64,000 bases of DNA, from assembly GCF_002335745.1 (NCBI RefSeq), contig NZ_NIST01000001.1, forward strand, positions 4,854,090-4,918,089, given 5' to 3'. This stretch comes from Evansella halocellulosilytica (lineage in GTDB: Bacteria; Bacillota; Bacilli; Bacillales; Salisediminibacteriaceae). This document shows, piece after piece, positions 9,059 through 17,560 of the stretch (positions are counted from its first letter, which is position 1; the number at the start of each line of letters is the position of its first letter). The notes below the pieces were generated by a model, which saw only the letters and a program-made list of their open reading frames with translations, did not search any database and was not told the origin of the DNA. Both the position numbers and the translations under genes were made by a program.

Positions 9059-9320
9059 TTTTGGCGGACATCAAATCCGTTATTTCCACCTAAACCTTTG
9101 CTTTTGCAGTCTTCGAGGACACTCAGTTCCTTATTTACCTGAAATCATCTGTTTTGAGCTTCTTTTTCTTTCATTAACGGAACCGGTGGCCGCTTAACCT
9201 TCAAAATAGCTCTTATCCATACGATTAACGGATCTCTTGGCCGCCAAATTTGTGCTATATTCTACGCGGTCATCAGGTCCGTTATTTTCACTAAAAACGC
9301 TAGATTCGGATTGGCCGCCA
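9059..9320. repeat. Mosaic intergenic repeat, copy A plus a partial copy
   Basis: This non-coding stretch shares about 190 bp with 13182-13367, at roughly 80 percent identity by eye. It is built from a short core in both orientations: GGCGGACATCAAATCCGTT (9063), TTAACGGAACCGGTGGCCGC (9174), TTAACGGATCTCTTGGCCGC (9225), and a partial third copy starting GCGGTCATCAGGTCCGTTAT (9266). The stretch occupies the gap between the amidohydrolase and decarboxylase genes. No coding potential was recognised. Confidence 0.75.
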
Positions 9321-9383
9321 AATACTTGCTCCTTATAGCCCGGACACGATATGCCTTACCTTATCCTCTAACATAATCTTCAA

Positions 9384-11045
9384 CTAAACAAGTACATAGT
9401 CACCTTTTTCAGCTTCTGAGTGCTTTCTTGCTTTCTTTAAAATTTGCTCTAATTCAAAAACAATCGTATCAATTTCATCCGTTGTCGTGAATGGAGAAGT
9501 AATAAATAACTTTGTCGAAGCAATTGGAACGAGGCACCCTGTATCCTTTGCTTCAGCATAACAAACTTTACTCGTATCACCCCAAAGAATTTTATCTCTT
9601 ACTTCTCCCATATATTCAAATATTTTCTTATTCAGGTCATTTGTTTGATTGATTTCTCCCTCAGTTAATAAGCCCTTTCTTTCCAAATCCCAGTTTTCCG
9701 ACCCTTGATAAATTCTAAACGTCGTAATCGGACCAGGTGAAAATTTGTTCGTAATCGCAAGATTAGGAAAAATACTTGTTAATCGGCTCCTTAATTTTAA
9801 ATTAAAGTCTAAGAAATGACCTAAAAGCTTTTGGTAACCTTCTATACCAAATTCCAATAACGTCGCATACATGACAATCGAACTCCCAGAGCGTGAACAT
9901 TCGAACGTATAGCTCGTATGATAATTCCCATAGCTACGGTCACCAATATATGGACTGTCTTCTTTACTGATCGAAAGCCTGCTTACATCTTTTTTATCTT
10001 TCGCTAATAAAAAACTATTCACATACGGTGTTTGACCTAATTTATGAAAGTCAAAACATACACTGTCAGCTAAATGGAGATGTTGTAACCGATCTTGAAT
10101 CGTTATCAAAGCATCTAATGTATCGTTGGAAAATGCAAGTGGATTGTTATTGAAATCATAATTATTAAAGAAAGCATAAAATCCGCCCATAGCTGAATCA
10201 GCATGAATAAAAATAGGATCGATCGCGTATTTGTTTTCCAGGTGAATACAAGTTTCCTTTACTTCTTTCATATGATCGATTCCAAAAGTATCTGTTGTGC
10301 CAGTTGTCGCAGCAATATATAATGGTGTACCGCCTTTTTGAATAACTTTTTCAATTTTTTCCGATAAATCATCGATGTTCATTGAATGGTCTTCATTCAC
10401 CTTTACTTTCATTAAATGGTTGGTGCCAATACCTGTAGCTTCAATGGAGCGTAAAAGACTATAATGCGAAAGTTCTGATGCAAAGCAGTATAAATTATTT
10501 GGAATGCCTTCTTCTTTATAATTCGGTGCATGTCTTGCAATAGCCATTCTTAAACTAGAAAAAACAGCACCTTGTCCGCCCCAAGTCGAGTAGCCAAGAC
10601 TTTCTTGTCTGTTGTAACCAACTAGTTCAGACAACATCGCAGTCACCTTAATTTCTGCTTCAGCAGCAGCCGTACCATAAGCATCCCAAATACTATTACC
10701 ATTCGATAAACACATCGTTAAAGTTCCTATTAAACTCGCAATAGAGGGAGTTGTCACCACATTCCCAAAAAAGTTTTTATTCGGGTATGGATGACCATCC
10801 AATAAATGCGTCATTTCCTTTACAATCGTAGAATAATCTTCACCTATATTCGGAATAACTGTATCGTTTGTTATTTGCTCATAGTAGTTAGGGTGACGAT
10901 CTTTTTCTTTACTATTTAATAAAGGTGAATGTTCATTTTTCATCTGATCCATATTTGATAAAAGATGATTCATTAAGTTTATTATTTCTTCTCTTTTATT
11001 TTTATTTCCATCTTGGCTCGGGTATAAATCGGAAATTTCCTTCAT
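9384..11045 (-). CDS. PLP-dependent group II decarboxylase family protein
   Basis: A 553-residue fold-type I PLP enzyme related to glutamate/tyrosine/aromatic amino acid decarboxylases. Motifs: a His in FASELSHYS (H194, ring-stacking), FIHADSAMGG (D283, pyridine N contact) and VCFDFHKLGQTPY (K335, Schiff base). The ATG at 11045 has AAAGGTGA 7 nt upstream. The substrate is not evident; the long N-terminal region and SYTFECSRSG differ from textbook GadB. It is the last gene after the KAS III-like and STAS-like genes, separated from them by a hairpin with a short U-run, so it may be expressed at a lower level or from its own start. Confidence 0.85.
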   Translation of the reverse strand: MKEISDLYPSQDGNKNKREEIINLMNHLLSNMDQMKNEHSPLLNSKEKDRHPNYYEQITNDTVIPNIGEDYSTIVKEMTHLLDGHPYPNKNFFGNVVTTPSIASLIGTLTMCLSNGNSIWDAYGTAAAEAEIKVTAMLSELVGYNRQESLGYSTWGGQGAVFSSLRMAIARHAPNYKEEGIPNNLYCFASELSHYSLLRSIEATGIGTNHLMKVKVNEDHSMNIDDLSEKIEKVIQKGGTPLYIAATTGTTDTFGIDHMKEVKETCIHLENKYAIDPIFIHADSAMGGFYAFFNNYDFNNNPLAFSNDTLDALITIQDRLQHLHLADSVCFDFHKLGQTPYVNSFLLAKDKKDVSRLSISKEDSPYIGDRSYGNYHTSYTFECSRSGSSIVMYATLLEFGIEGYQKLLGHFLDFNLKLRSRLTSIFPNLAITNKFSPGPITTFRIYQGSENWDLERKGLLTEGEINQTNDLNKKIFEYMGEVRDKILWGDTSKVCYAEAKDTGCLVPIASTKLFITSPFTTTDEIDTIVFELEQILKKARKHSEAEKGDYVLV

Positions 11046-11134
11046 AATCAATTCACCTTTCAACTTCTCCATTTTCAAAAAATAAACGTTTAATGTACAT
11101 AGAAATGGAAACCTTCACACTTTGGATTAACAAT

Positions 11135-11160
11135 AGAAAACACCTGCTTTCACAGATGCT
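11135..11160 (-). terminator. Weak terminator between the STAS-like and decarboxylase genes
   Basis: On the minus strand AGCATCTG pairs with CAGGTGTT (8 bp including G-U pairs) around a 6-nt loop, followed by TTTTCT. It lies in the 164-bp gap between the two genes and could reduce read-through. Confidence 0.5.
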
Positions 11161-11209
11161 TTCCTTCATTTTTATTTGGTTCTACTTTTCTAATAAAAAC
11201 AGCAGTCAC

Positions 11210-11554
11210 TTACGATGCGTCTGCAACACTATCAATTAATGTTACTTTATCAATGAAAGATGGAATTCTCTTAATTTGCATCATTGCAACAGCAGAATCA
11301 AGCTTCACAAGGTAGATTTTTTTAAATCCTGTTTCAAAATACATTTGTACAGCTTGATTTAACATATCAACGATCTCTGCTGAAGACACCTTTAATTCTT
11401 TGCCATCCAAAACGAGTGAATATTCGTTCGCTGAAATACCCGCCACTTCTTTTTTAAAATCTTCTATATACTGCGCTCCCTCATCTGAAGTAAACATTCC
11501 TCCTACAGTAACAACCATTTTCTTATTCGTCTTATCCACATCAAACTTATACAT
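11210..11554 (-). CDS. Small STAS/SpoIIAA-like protein
   Basis: A 114-residue soluble protein. The alternation of strands and helices (KKMVVTVGGMFTS, EYSLVLDGKELKVSSAEIVDMLNQAV, GFKKIYLVKLDSAVAMMQIKR) resembles the STAS/SpoIIAA-like fold. That is a pattern judgement; no catalytic motif is seen, and no clear phospho-Ser motif of anti-anti-sigma factors. The ATG at 11554 has AAGGAAG 8 nt upstream. It lies between a KAS III-like gene and a PLP decarboxylase under a c-di-GMP riboswitch, so a scaffold, carrier or regulatory role in that pathway is possible. Confidence 0.6.
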   Translation of the reverse strand: MYKFDVDKTNKKMVVTVGGMFTSDEGAQYIEDFKKEVAGISANEYSLVLDGKELKVSSAEIVDMLNQAVQMYFETGFKKIYLVKLDSAVAMMQIKRIPSFIDKVTLIDSVADAS

Positions 11555-11592
11555 ATGTTCCACTTCCTTATATTTTTATTTTTTCTATTAAA

Positions 11593-11618
11593 ACCGATTT
11601 TTAGTGATTAAAATCGGT
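11593..11618 (-). terminator. Terminator-like hairpin overlapping the end of the KAS III-like gene
   Basis: ACCGATTTT (11593-11601) and AAAATCGGT (11610-11618) form a perfect 9-bp stem with an 8-nt loop. On the minus strand it is followed by TTTAATAG. It covers the last codons and stop of the upstream gene and may act as a partial terminator or mRNA end stabiliser. Confidence 0.55.
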
Positions 11619-12606
11619 ATAGAACGACTGACACGACATGACCTGAGCCAATTGAAAAAATTAACGCAAAATCGCCTTCTTTTGCACTTCCTTTTTCTAA
11701 TAAATCTCCGAAAGCAAACATTGGGCTTGCATTACCACAATAACCAAACTTGTCAGACACAAATGTAAACTTATCCGCGCTCACACCAAGCTTTTCGCTT
11801 GTAACATGAATAAGCTTCTTCGAAAATTGAGATGCGATATAATGTTGAACGTCGTTAGGTGTCAAACCATTTCGCTCTAATAATGGCTCAATCACTTTTA
11901 CAAACTCTCCCGGTATAAATTCATCACTTTCATGATCCCAATTTAACTTTTTACTTTCTTCATCTATTTGTTCGCTTGATATGTTGCTGTAACCGCACTT
12001 TGGATACATCATCATTTCAAAATGGGATGAATCTGTATGATAACCAGAATCAATAATTCCCTTTTCTTGATCATTCACTTTATCAACAATTACAGCAGAT
12101 GAACCATCAGACAAAACGCCATAAGTAACCGGGTTATCTTTATGTGCCATCTGACTTGCATTAAATGCGCCAGTTACTAAAACTCTATTTAGCCGACTGC
12201 TCCCTTTCATATACTTCGTCACTACATCTAATGCAGTAATGACCCCCGTGCAATTTTGATTCATATCTAAAACAAAGTGAGCATTTTTTAAACCAAGCCA
12301 CTTATGTAAAACGATCGCATTACTTGGTGAAGTATACTCCGGGCTATCTGATACATAAATGACACCGTCTATCGAGTCTTTATTGACTCCCAACTTCTTT
12401 ATGACATTTTCAGCCGCTTTAAAAGACATTGTCGTACTCGTCTCATCTTCATCTTTAAAAAATCTCGTCTTTCTTCCTACCGATTCATATAAACCATTAA
12501 CGCTAATACCTCTTTCACTAAAATGGCTAGCCATTTCCTCATTCGATACTTCATTACTAGGTAAATACATTCCTACGCCTTTTACTAATACACTTCCTAA
12601 ACCCAT
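11608..12606 (-). CDS. KAS III-like (FabH-family) ketoacyl synthase
   Basis: A 332-residue thiolase-fold protein of the beta-ketoacyl-ACP synthase III group. The nucleophile is C119 in LDMNQNCTGV and the Asn is N292 in YCGNASPMFAFG. The usual HQAN motif, carrying the catalytic His, aligns with S259-Q-F-S, so the triad reads Cys-Ser-Asn. Such changes occur in FabH relatives that do acyl transfer or non-decarboxylative chemistry instead of fatty acid initiation. The ATG at 12606 has GAGAGGTAG upstream. It is the first gene behind a c-di-GMP riboswitch. A role in making a small acylated molecule together with the PLP decarboxylase is inference. Confidence 0.85.
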   Translation of the reverse strand: MGLGSVLVKGVGMYLPSNEVSNEEMASHFSERGISVNGLYESVGRKTRFFKDEDETSTTMSFKAAENVIKKLGVNKDSIDGVIYVSDSPEYTSPSNAIVLHKWLGLKNAHFVLDMNQNCTGVITALDVVTKYMKGSSRLNRVLVTGAFNASQMAHKDNPVTYGVLSDGSSAVIVDKVNDQEKGIIDSGYHTDSSHFEMMMYPKCGYSNISSEQIDEESKKLNWDHESDEFIPGEFVKVIEPLLERNGLTPNDVQHYIASQFSKKLIHVTSEKLGVSADKFTFVSDKFGYCGNASPMFAFGDLLEKGSAKEGDFALIFSIGSGHVVSVVLYRF

Positions 12607-12720
12607 TTACTACCTCTCCCATTTTTCATATTTTCACCATCGTTTCCGACGATCATTTTTATGACAGCTAATGCTTGCCTACCGAAGTCCCCCACAGCCT
12701 TTGCCTCGTTTTCCTAACAC

Positions 12721-12749
12721 TAAAAAAGCCACCCAAAAAAGGGTGGGCA
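12721..12749 (-). terminator. Riboswitch-linked intrinsic terminator
   Basis: On the minus strand GCCCACCC pairs with GGGTGGC around a T-rich loop (12728-12748) and is followed by six Ts. It lies 30 nt past the c-di-GMP aptamer and about 115 nt before the KAS III-like start, the usual place for a transcriptional expression platform. How the aptamer would switch it was not modelled. Confidence 0.85.
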
Positions 12750-12778
12750 TTAACACGTGTATTGTTTACTCCCTCTCC

Positions 12779-12869
12779 TTCTTCGGTAACTCGGCTGCCA
12801 TATCTATTAGACTTAGGCCCGTAGCTTTGCGTCCCTATCTTTCAAATAGGTTTGCCATTATCGGAAGAA
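12779..12869 (-). promoter_or_regulatory. Cyclic di-GMP-I (GEMM) riboswitch aptamer
   Basis: Read on the minus strand this 91-nt element carries the GEMM-I signature in order: a P1 strand TTCTTC, ATGGCAAACC, a short hairpin with a GAAA loop, GGGACGCAAAGC (12824-12835), ACGGGCCTAAG, ATGGCAGCCGAG, then GTTACCGAAG closing with GAAGAA, which pairs with the P1 strand. This is the known c-di-GMP-I consensus, including the tetraloop/receptor pair. It controls the KAS III-like, STAS-like and decarboxylase genes. An open frame on the opposite strand (12671-12907) is only its shadow. Confidence 0.92.
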
Positions 12870-13111
12870 CATTCAATTCCAACAATAATCTCTTATATTC
12901 ATCTTAAAACACCCAATAACAAGTACTATAGAATCATGACTACTATACCACTTAAGAATTTAACATACATAAAACTCTCTTTAAATAGGTATATAGTTCT
13001 ATAAAAGTGTTAAATCCTCTTTTAATAAAGGAATATGTAAAAAAGATACAAGTATATCTAGTCCTTTTTCCTCTCTTAGGTCCCAAATGAAAATCTTTAA
13101 TTAGTCTTCTA

Positions 13112-13156
13112 AATAATAAACGGCACAGTCCCACGATAGATGTGAGACTGTACCGC
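13112..13156 (-). terminator. Terminator at the end of the minus-strand sugar operon
   Basis: Arms at 13121-13134 and 13142-13155 form a 14-bp stem. On the minus strand the two non-identical positions become G-U pairs, whereas on the plus strand they are C-A mismatches, so it is built for minus-strand RNA. TTTATTATTT follows. It lies about 290 nt past the debranching-enzyme gene, with repeat copy B in between. The rest of 12910-13440 shows no gene; a 60-codon frame at 12952-13134 overlaps this stem and has no ribosome site. Confidence 0.7.
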
Positions 13157-13181
13157 TTTTAACTTATTGTATACTTCGCTT

Positions 13182-13367
13182 TTTTGGCGGACATCAGATC
13201 CGTTATTCCCACCAAAACCGCTAGATTCGTTGTGTGAGAGGACACTGAGTACCCTATTTACCTAAAATCATCCGTTTCGTGCTGCTTTTTCCTTCATTAA
13301 CGGAACCGGTGGCCGCTTAACCTTAGAAATAGCTCTTTTCGACACAAATAACGAACCTCTTGGCCGC
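13182..13367. repeat. Mosaic intergenic repeat, copy B
   Basis: This is the second copy of the element at 9059-9247, in the same orientation. Shared blocks include GGCGGACATCAGATCCGTT (13186), TTAACGGAACCGGTGGCCGC (13297) and CCTCTTGGCCGC (13356). It also shares CGCTAGATTCG with the partial copy at 9298. No reading frame was recognised. Confidence 0.75.
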
Positions 13368-13440
13368 AACAACATATGCGAAAAACTAACTAGATGAATA
13401 AGTGCTCTTACACAAAACACTATGCATCAAAGGACAACCA

Positions 13441-15513
13441 CTAATAGTCGTTTGCCAATTCATAACCGGTACTATTTTTAAGGACGTCAAACATGACTGC
13501 TCCATTTGAGTCTCGATAAATGTTTAAAGAAAGATAGCCAGTACCGATTTGCATATTTTGAATCGTTAACTCATTGATTGAATCCAACAAATTTGGATTA
13601 ATGTCTATTGTTTTGTTAATTCCATCTGGTTTTACTCCTGACATAAGCTGCACATAAAGAAGCGCTGTTGCTGCTGCCCATGCTTGTGGAGAACAAGTTG
13701 TCAAATAAGGAACTAGCAGATCATCTTCTCCTCGTTCATATCCACAGTATAATTCCGGTAGACGCTGGTCTGCAAACTGTATTGAAGCATCTAACAGCTG
13801 TCTCATTAGTTTACCGCACTCTGAGTTAAAATGATGTTTTTGCAGTCCGAGAAGGATCATGCCGTTATCATGAGGCCATACACTTCCATTATGATAACTC
13901 ATAGGGTAATATCCAGCTTCACCTGAACTCATCGTTCTAACACCGTAACCATTGTTTAAGTCTTCTTGGAATAACCGGCTAACAATCGCTTCTTTTTTTT
14001 CAACTTCAGCGAAAAGAAGGTGCCCAGTATTGGAAGATATCGATTGCACCTGTTCATTCTTCCCATCTAAAGCCATCGCATAATATCCAGATTCCTCCAT
14101 CCAGAAATGTTCTTCAATGTGTGAGTGCATTGCATTCGCTTCCTTTGCCATTGCTTCGCTTTCATCAGAAAAGCCTAACTCAGCATATACAGCACTTAAC
14201 TCTTTTTTCGCCGCGTAAACATATCCTTGCACTTCGACTAAGGCAATAGGTGACTCTGCAAAGGTCCCGTCTTGATGAATCATGGAATTCGAAGAGTCTT
14301 TCCAACCTTGGTTCGGAATTCCTTTCTCTGCATTTTTCTTATATTGAACGAAAGGATTTTCTCCGTCCTTTTCTTTATTGCGTATCCATCCAAGAGCAGC
14401 ATCAAGATTAGGTTTGAGCTCCTTCATAAAGTTGTCATCTTTTGTCCAGTGATAATATTTTGACGCTAGTATAAGGAATAAAGGTGTTGCATCCACTGTT
14501 CCGTAATACGGGGTAAATGGTACCTGCCGAGTATTTGAAAGTTCGCCAAACCTCAGTTCATGCATAATTTTCCCTGGCTCTTCATCTTTTACATCGTTAT
14601 GTTCTTTCCCTTGATACGCTGCTAATGTTTTCAACGTATTCTTTGCAATATCCGGCTTAACAGACAGCATAAACAAGGCCGTGATCATACTGTCTCTTCC
14701 GAATGGGACTGCATACCATGGAATGCCTGCTACAGCCATGTCACCATAACCTATATCCGTTAAAAGCATTTGCATATCATCAACGGCTTGTTGGTACATC
14801 TTCATAAATTGCGGGTCATCAGCTTCAATAGATGGCAATGAAGCATGCCAGTTCTTATACTTATTCTTCAAAGCACTTTTAGCATGATCATAAGTGACAA
14901 CCTCAACTTCTGCTGTATCACCGTCAAAAAGTGGTACAACTTGTACAACTAATGTCACAGACTCTTTCGGTTTTAAGCTCACTTCAAAATGAACACTCGT
15001 CCCAGTTACAGTTGAACGTAACTGAGTATCCCAGGATATTTTTGTTTTTCGCACCAATTCATCTATCCCTTTGTACGAAAATAAAAGAGAGTTCCCACTC
15101 TCAGTTACTCCAATAAGTTCACCAACATCTCCACCTCGGAAACCACGTACAATAAACATATCCGTAAAATTAGCATCAAATTTTATCTCAGGCTCGAATT
15201 GATAATTGGTTGAAAAATAATTAGTGAAAGTAAATTTTTCATAAAAAACTCCATTAGAAATAAGTGGCTCTCTCATTATTTCAACAGCGCCCTCGTCATG
15301 AACTTCATGCAAATAGCGAAATGACGTTAGATGATTTAATTGGGCGTGTTTTGACAGCAACTTCGGTCGTGCCCCATTAACGAGGAATGTATTTTCACTT
15401 AGAAACCTAGTATCTTTCGTATATAAACCCGCACCTTCAACAGCCGGGTCAATTTCCCCTTCTGCATTCGCAATTAAAAATAAATCTTGGTCTCTTAATA
15501 CAAAGTTATCCAT
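13441..15513 (-). CDS. Amylo-alpha-1,6-glucosidase / glycogen-debranching family protein
   Basis: A 690-residue cytosolic protein with an N-terminal beta domain of the bacterial debranching type (YTKDTRFLSENTFLVNG, residues ~30-50) and a C-terminal (alpha/alpha)6 barrel (AVAGIPWYAVPFGRDSMITALFML, YHNGSVWPHDNGMI, TCSPQAWAAATALLYV). Relatives cleave alpha-linked glucose from branched or short glucans, or other glucosides. The ATG follows AGGAGGGG. It is the last gene of the run GH65-LacI-ROK-pgmB, so it probably works on the same alpha-glucoside or its core. Exact specificity cannot be read. Confidence 0.88.
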   Translation of the reverse strand: MDNFVLRDQDLFLIANAEGEIDPAVEGAGLYTKDTRFLSENTFLVNGARPKLLSKHAQLNHLTSFRYLHEVHDEGAVEIMREPLISNGVFYEKFTFTNYFSTNYQFEPEIKFDANFTDMFIVRGFRGGDVGELIGVTESGNSLLFSYKGIDELVRKTKISWDTQLRSTVTGTSVHFEVSLKPKESVTLVVQVVPLFDGDTAEVEVVTYDHAKSALKNKYKNWHASLPSIEADDPQFMKMYQQAVDDMQMLLTDIGYGDMAVAGIPWYAVPFGRDSMITALFMLSVKPDIAKNTLKTLAAYQGKEHNDVKDEEPGKIMHELRFGELSNTRQVPFTPYYGTVDATPLFLILASKYYHWTKDDNFMKELKPNLDAALGWIRNKEKDGENPFVQYKKNAEKGIPNQGWKDSSNSMIHQDGTFAESPIALVEVQGYVYAAKKELSAVYAELGFSDESEAMAKEANAMHSHIEEHFWMEESGYYAMALDGKNEQVQSISSNTGHLLFAEVEKKEAIVSRLFQEDLNNGYGVRTMSSGEAGYYPMSYHNGSVWPHDNGMILLGLQKHHFNSECGKLMRQLLDASIQFADQRLPELYCGYERGEDDLLVPYLTTCSPQAWAAATALLYVQLMSGVKPDGINKTIDINPNLLDSINELTIQNMQIGTGYLSLNIYRDSNGAVMFDVLKNSTGYELANDY

Positions 15514-15546
15514 ATTCCCCTCCTAAAAGCGCTATCAAAAGTCTGT

Positions 15547-16224
15547 TTATTTATTTGCGCTGTAAAATGCAGCTTTTATTTTCTCGAAAGATAATGTTTT
15601 TGTTTCTGGAAATATGATGTCTGCTTCATCAAGGATTTCTTTTGATCCAATGCCCACTGCAAACATCATAGCTGCCTTAATCGCTGTGACGCCCGCTTCT
15701 GCATCTTCAATGCCTATACAAGTCTCGTAAGAAACACCGAGATGATCAGCAGCAGTTAGGAACGTTTCCGGATGAGGCTTCCCGTTCATCACTTCCCCAG
15801 CATCAACGATATAATCAAAATAGCGATATAATTTTAATTGATCGATAATAAACGGTGCATTTTTACTAGCAGAACCTAAAGCAATAGGAATTCGTGCTTG
15901 TTTAATGTCTTCAAGTAAATCTAAAATTCCCGGAAGAATGTCTTCAGGGGTGATCTTGGCAATGAGCTTTTTATAATGATCGTTTTTCTTTGCAGCTAAG
16001 TCTGTTATTTCCTCCATAGTGAAATCGTTCTCTTTCCGGCCGTGTTTTAGAATACGCTGAAGTGATTCAATCCGGGAAACACCTTTAAGCTGTTCATTAA
16101 ACTCCTCATCTATTTCAATCCCGATCTCTTCTGCCAATGCACTCCATGCCTCGAAATGGTATTCTGCAGTATCAGTAATAACTCCGTCGAGATCAAAAAT
16201 AAAAGCACTTATTTGATTTCCCAT
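15547..16224 (-). CDS. pgmB: Beta-phosphoglucomutase (HAD superfamily)
   Basis: Interconverts beta-glucose-1-phosphate and glucose-6-phosphate. The 225-residue protein has the HAD motif I FIFDLDGVITDTAEYHFEAW, in which the first Asp is the phospho-carrier and the second the acid/base, motif II ALGSASKNA and motif III/IV GKPHPETF with GIEDAEAGVTAIKAA. The ATG at 16224 is spaced 7 nt from AGAGG; an ATG two codons earlier is too close. The pairing with a GH65 phosphorylase, whose product is beta-glucose-1-phosphate, is a classic pathway and fixes its role here. Confidence 0.95.
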   Translation of the reverse strand: MGNQISAFIFDLDGVITDTAEYHFEAWSALAEEIGIEIDEEFNEQLKGVSRIESLQRILKHGRKENDFTMEEITDLAAKKNDHYKKLIAKITPEDILPGILDLLEDIKQARIPIALGSASKNAPFIIDQLKLYRYFDYIVDAGEVMNGKPHPETFLTAADHLGVSYETCIGIEDAEAGVTAIKAAMMFAVGIGSKEILDEADIIFPETKTLSFEKIKAAFYSANK

Positions 16225-16247
16225 AATCATTCCTCTTTTCTTTACCT

Positions 16248-17414
16248 TTACTTCACGAGACGGTAAAATACTTCGATGCCAGCTCCGACGGCAGCCGCAA
16301 GTTCCCCAAGGAACCCTCTTCTTATTGTCAACGGCCGATCCTTCTGATATCTGGATTGTTCAATTGTTTCTTTAACTTTTTCAAAGTAACTTTCGCATTC
16401 GTAAATGAATTTGCCATGCAAAATGACAACCTCTGGATGTAAAATGTTGACCATATTGGCCACACCGATTCCATAATATTCACCAGCTCTTTTCACGATT
16501 CTCTCTATTTCTCCATGTCCCTCATTCACCATAGGAACAAGGTCGTCAACATGTTTAATATCAATGTTAGGAAATACTTCATGAATTTCATTTATAATCG
16601 CACCGATGGATGAATACGCCATTAAACAGCCGCGATTTCCACATACGCACAGTTTCCCGTTTCTTTCAATAATCATATGCCCCCAAGCACTTGCATCTCC
16701 AGGGTTTACATTGCTTGAAATCCCATTCTCGATAAAAGCGCCTCTAATCCCGTAACCATTTATCATGTATAATAATTTCTCGTCATGATATGAGCCGAAA
16801 TAATATTCAGAAAGACCAGCAGTATCGACTCCATTACTTAAATATACTGGAATTTCCAATGCTTCATATAACATAGAAGAAATCGCCACATTTTCCCACC
16901 CACTCGCTTGAAATCCTTCAGGTAAAAGAACCACTCCTCTTTCACGGTCAATTGGTCCCACTGCTCCAACACCTATACCGACTATTAAATGATGACTACC
17001 AATGAATTGGTTTTTTAACCGCTCAATTTGTTCGATGATCTCTGCTGTTGTTTTTTCAGGTGTATACGAACGATCCATCTTAAAAGTAGACTCCGCGAGC
17101 ATTGTAAAGTTTGCATTCAACAAGACTGTTTTCACGTGCGTCCTAGATAAATCCACACCAAAATAATACCCAGACGTTGGTGTAATACGATATAGCATTG
17201 GTGGACGTCCTCCGCTCGTTGTCCCAGGTCCGGAAATAAAAATGAGCTGATCTTCCTCCAATGAATCCAAAATTCTCGAAAGTGTCGTTTGAGGAATCTT
17301 GAAATGCTCCTTAAGTTCATTTTTGGAGGTTTCTCCATTTGTCTGAATATAGAAGTAGATTTGTTTTTTTAATGTGTTTTTTAATTGATCGTCTTCAAGA
17401 AATTGTTTTAACAT
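16248..17414 (-). CDS. ROK-family transcriptional regulator
   Basis: A 388-residue protein: N-terminal winged helix (about residues 12-60, TSKNELKEHFKIPQTTLSRIL) followed by a ROK domain (FGVDLSRTHVKTVLLN). The zinc motif is intact: H246, then C256-V-C258-G-N-R-G-C263. The kinase residues are not: where ROK kinases have an END motif with catalytic Asp, this has SNG (N194-G195), and the sugar-binding Glu before GH is missing (DASAWGH). So it should be a sugar-responsive repressor without kinase activity. The start is ATG at 17414 with AGGTG upstream. It lies between lacI-type and pgmB genes. Confidence 0.9.
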   Translation of the reverse strand: MLKQFLEDDQLKNTLKKQIYFYIQTNGETSKNELKEHFKIPQTTLSRILDSLEEDQLIFISGPGTTSGGRPPMLYRITPTSGYYFGVDLSRTHVKTVLLNANFTMLAESTFKMDRSYTPEKTTAEIIEQIERLKNQFIGSHHLIVGIGVGAVGPIDRERGVVLLPEGFQASGWENVAISSMLYEALEIPVYLSNGVDTAGLSEYYFGSYHDEKLLYMINGYGIRGAFIENGISSNVNPGDASAWGHMIIERNGKLCVCGNRGCLMAYSSIGAIINEIHEVFPNIDIKHVDDLVPMVNEGHGEIERIVKRAGEYYGIGVANMVNILHPEVVILHGKFIYECESYFEKVKETIEQSRYQKDRPLTIRRGFLGELAAAVGAGIEVFYRLVK

Positions 17415-17560
17415 GCTTTTCACCTGCTAATTGGATGACGAAACGAATGGAACCTCATCCTTTATCTAGTTCATCAGTAAGCCAATTTTTCGCTTACTAA
17501 GGATTCATATACGAACGAAGGCGGTATTTGTCCTCTTGATATACTTTTGAGATAATTGAT

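Noticed and set aside
12671-12907. 78-codon plus-strand frame
   Set aside because: It is antisense to the terminator and c-di-GMP aptamer and has no ribosome site.
12952-13134. 60-codon minus-strand frame
   Set aside because: It overlaps the terminator stem at 13121-13155 and lacks a ribosome site; the composition looks non-coding.
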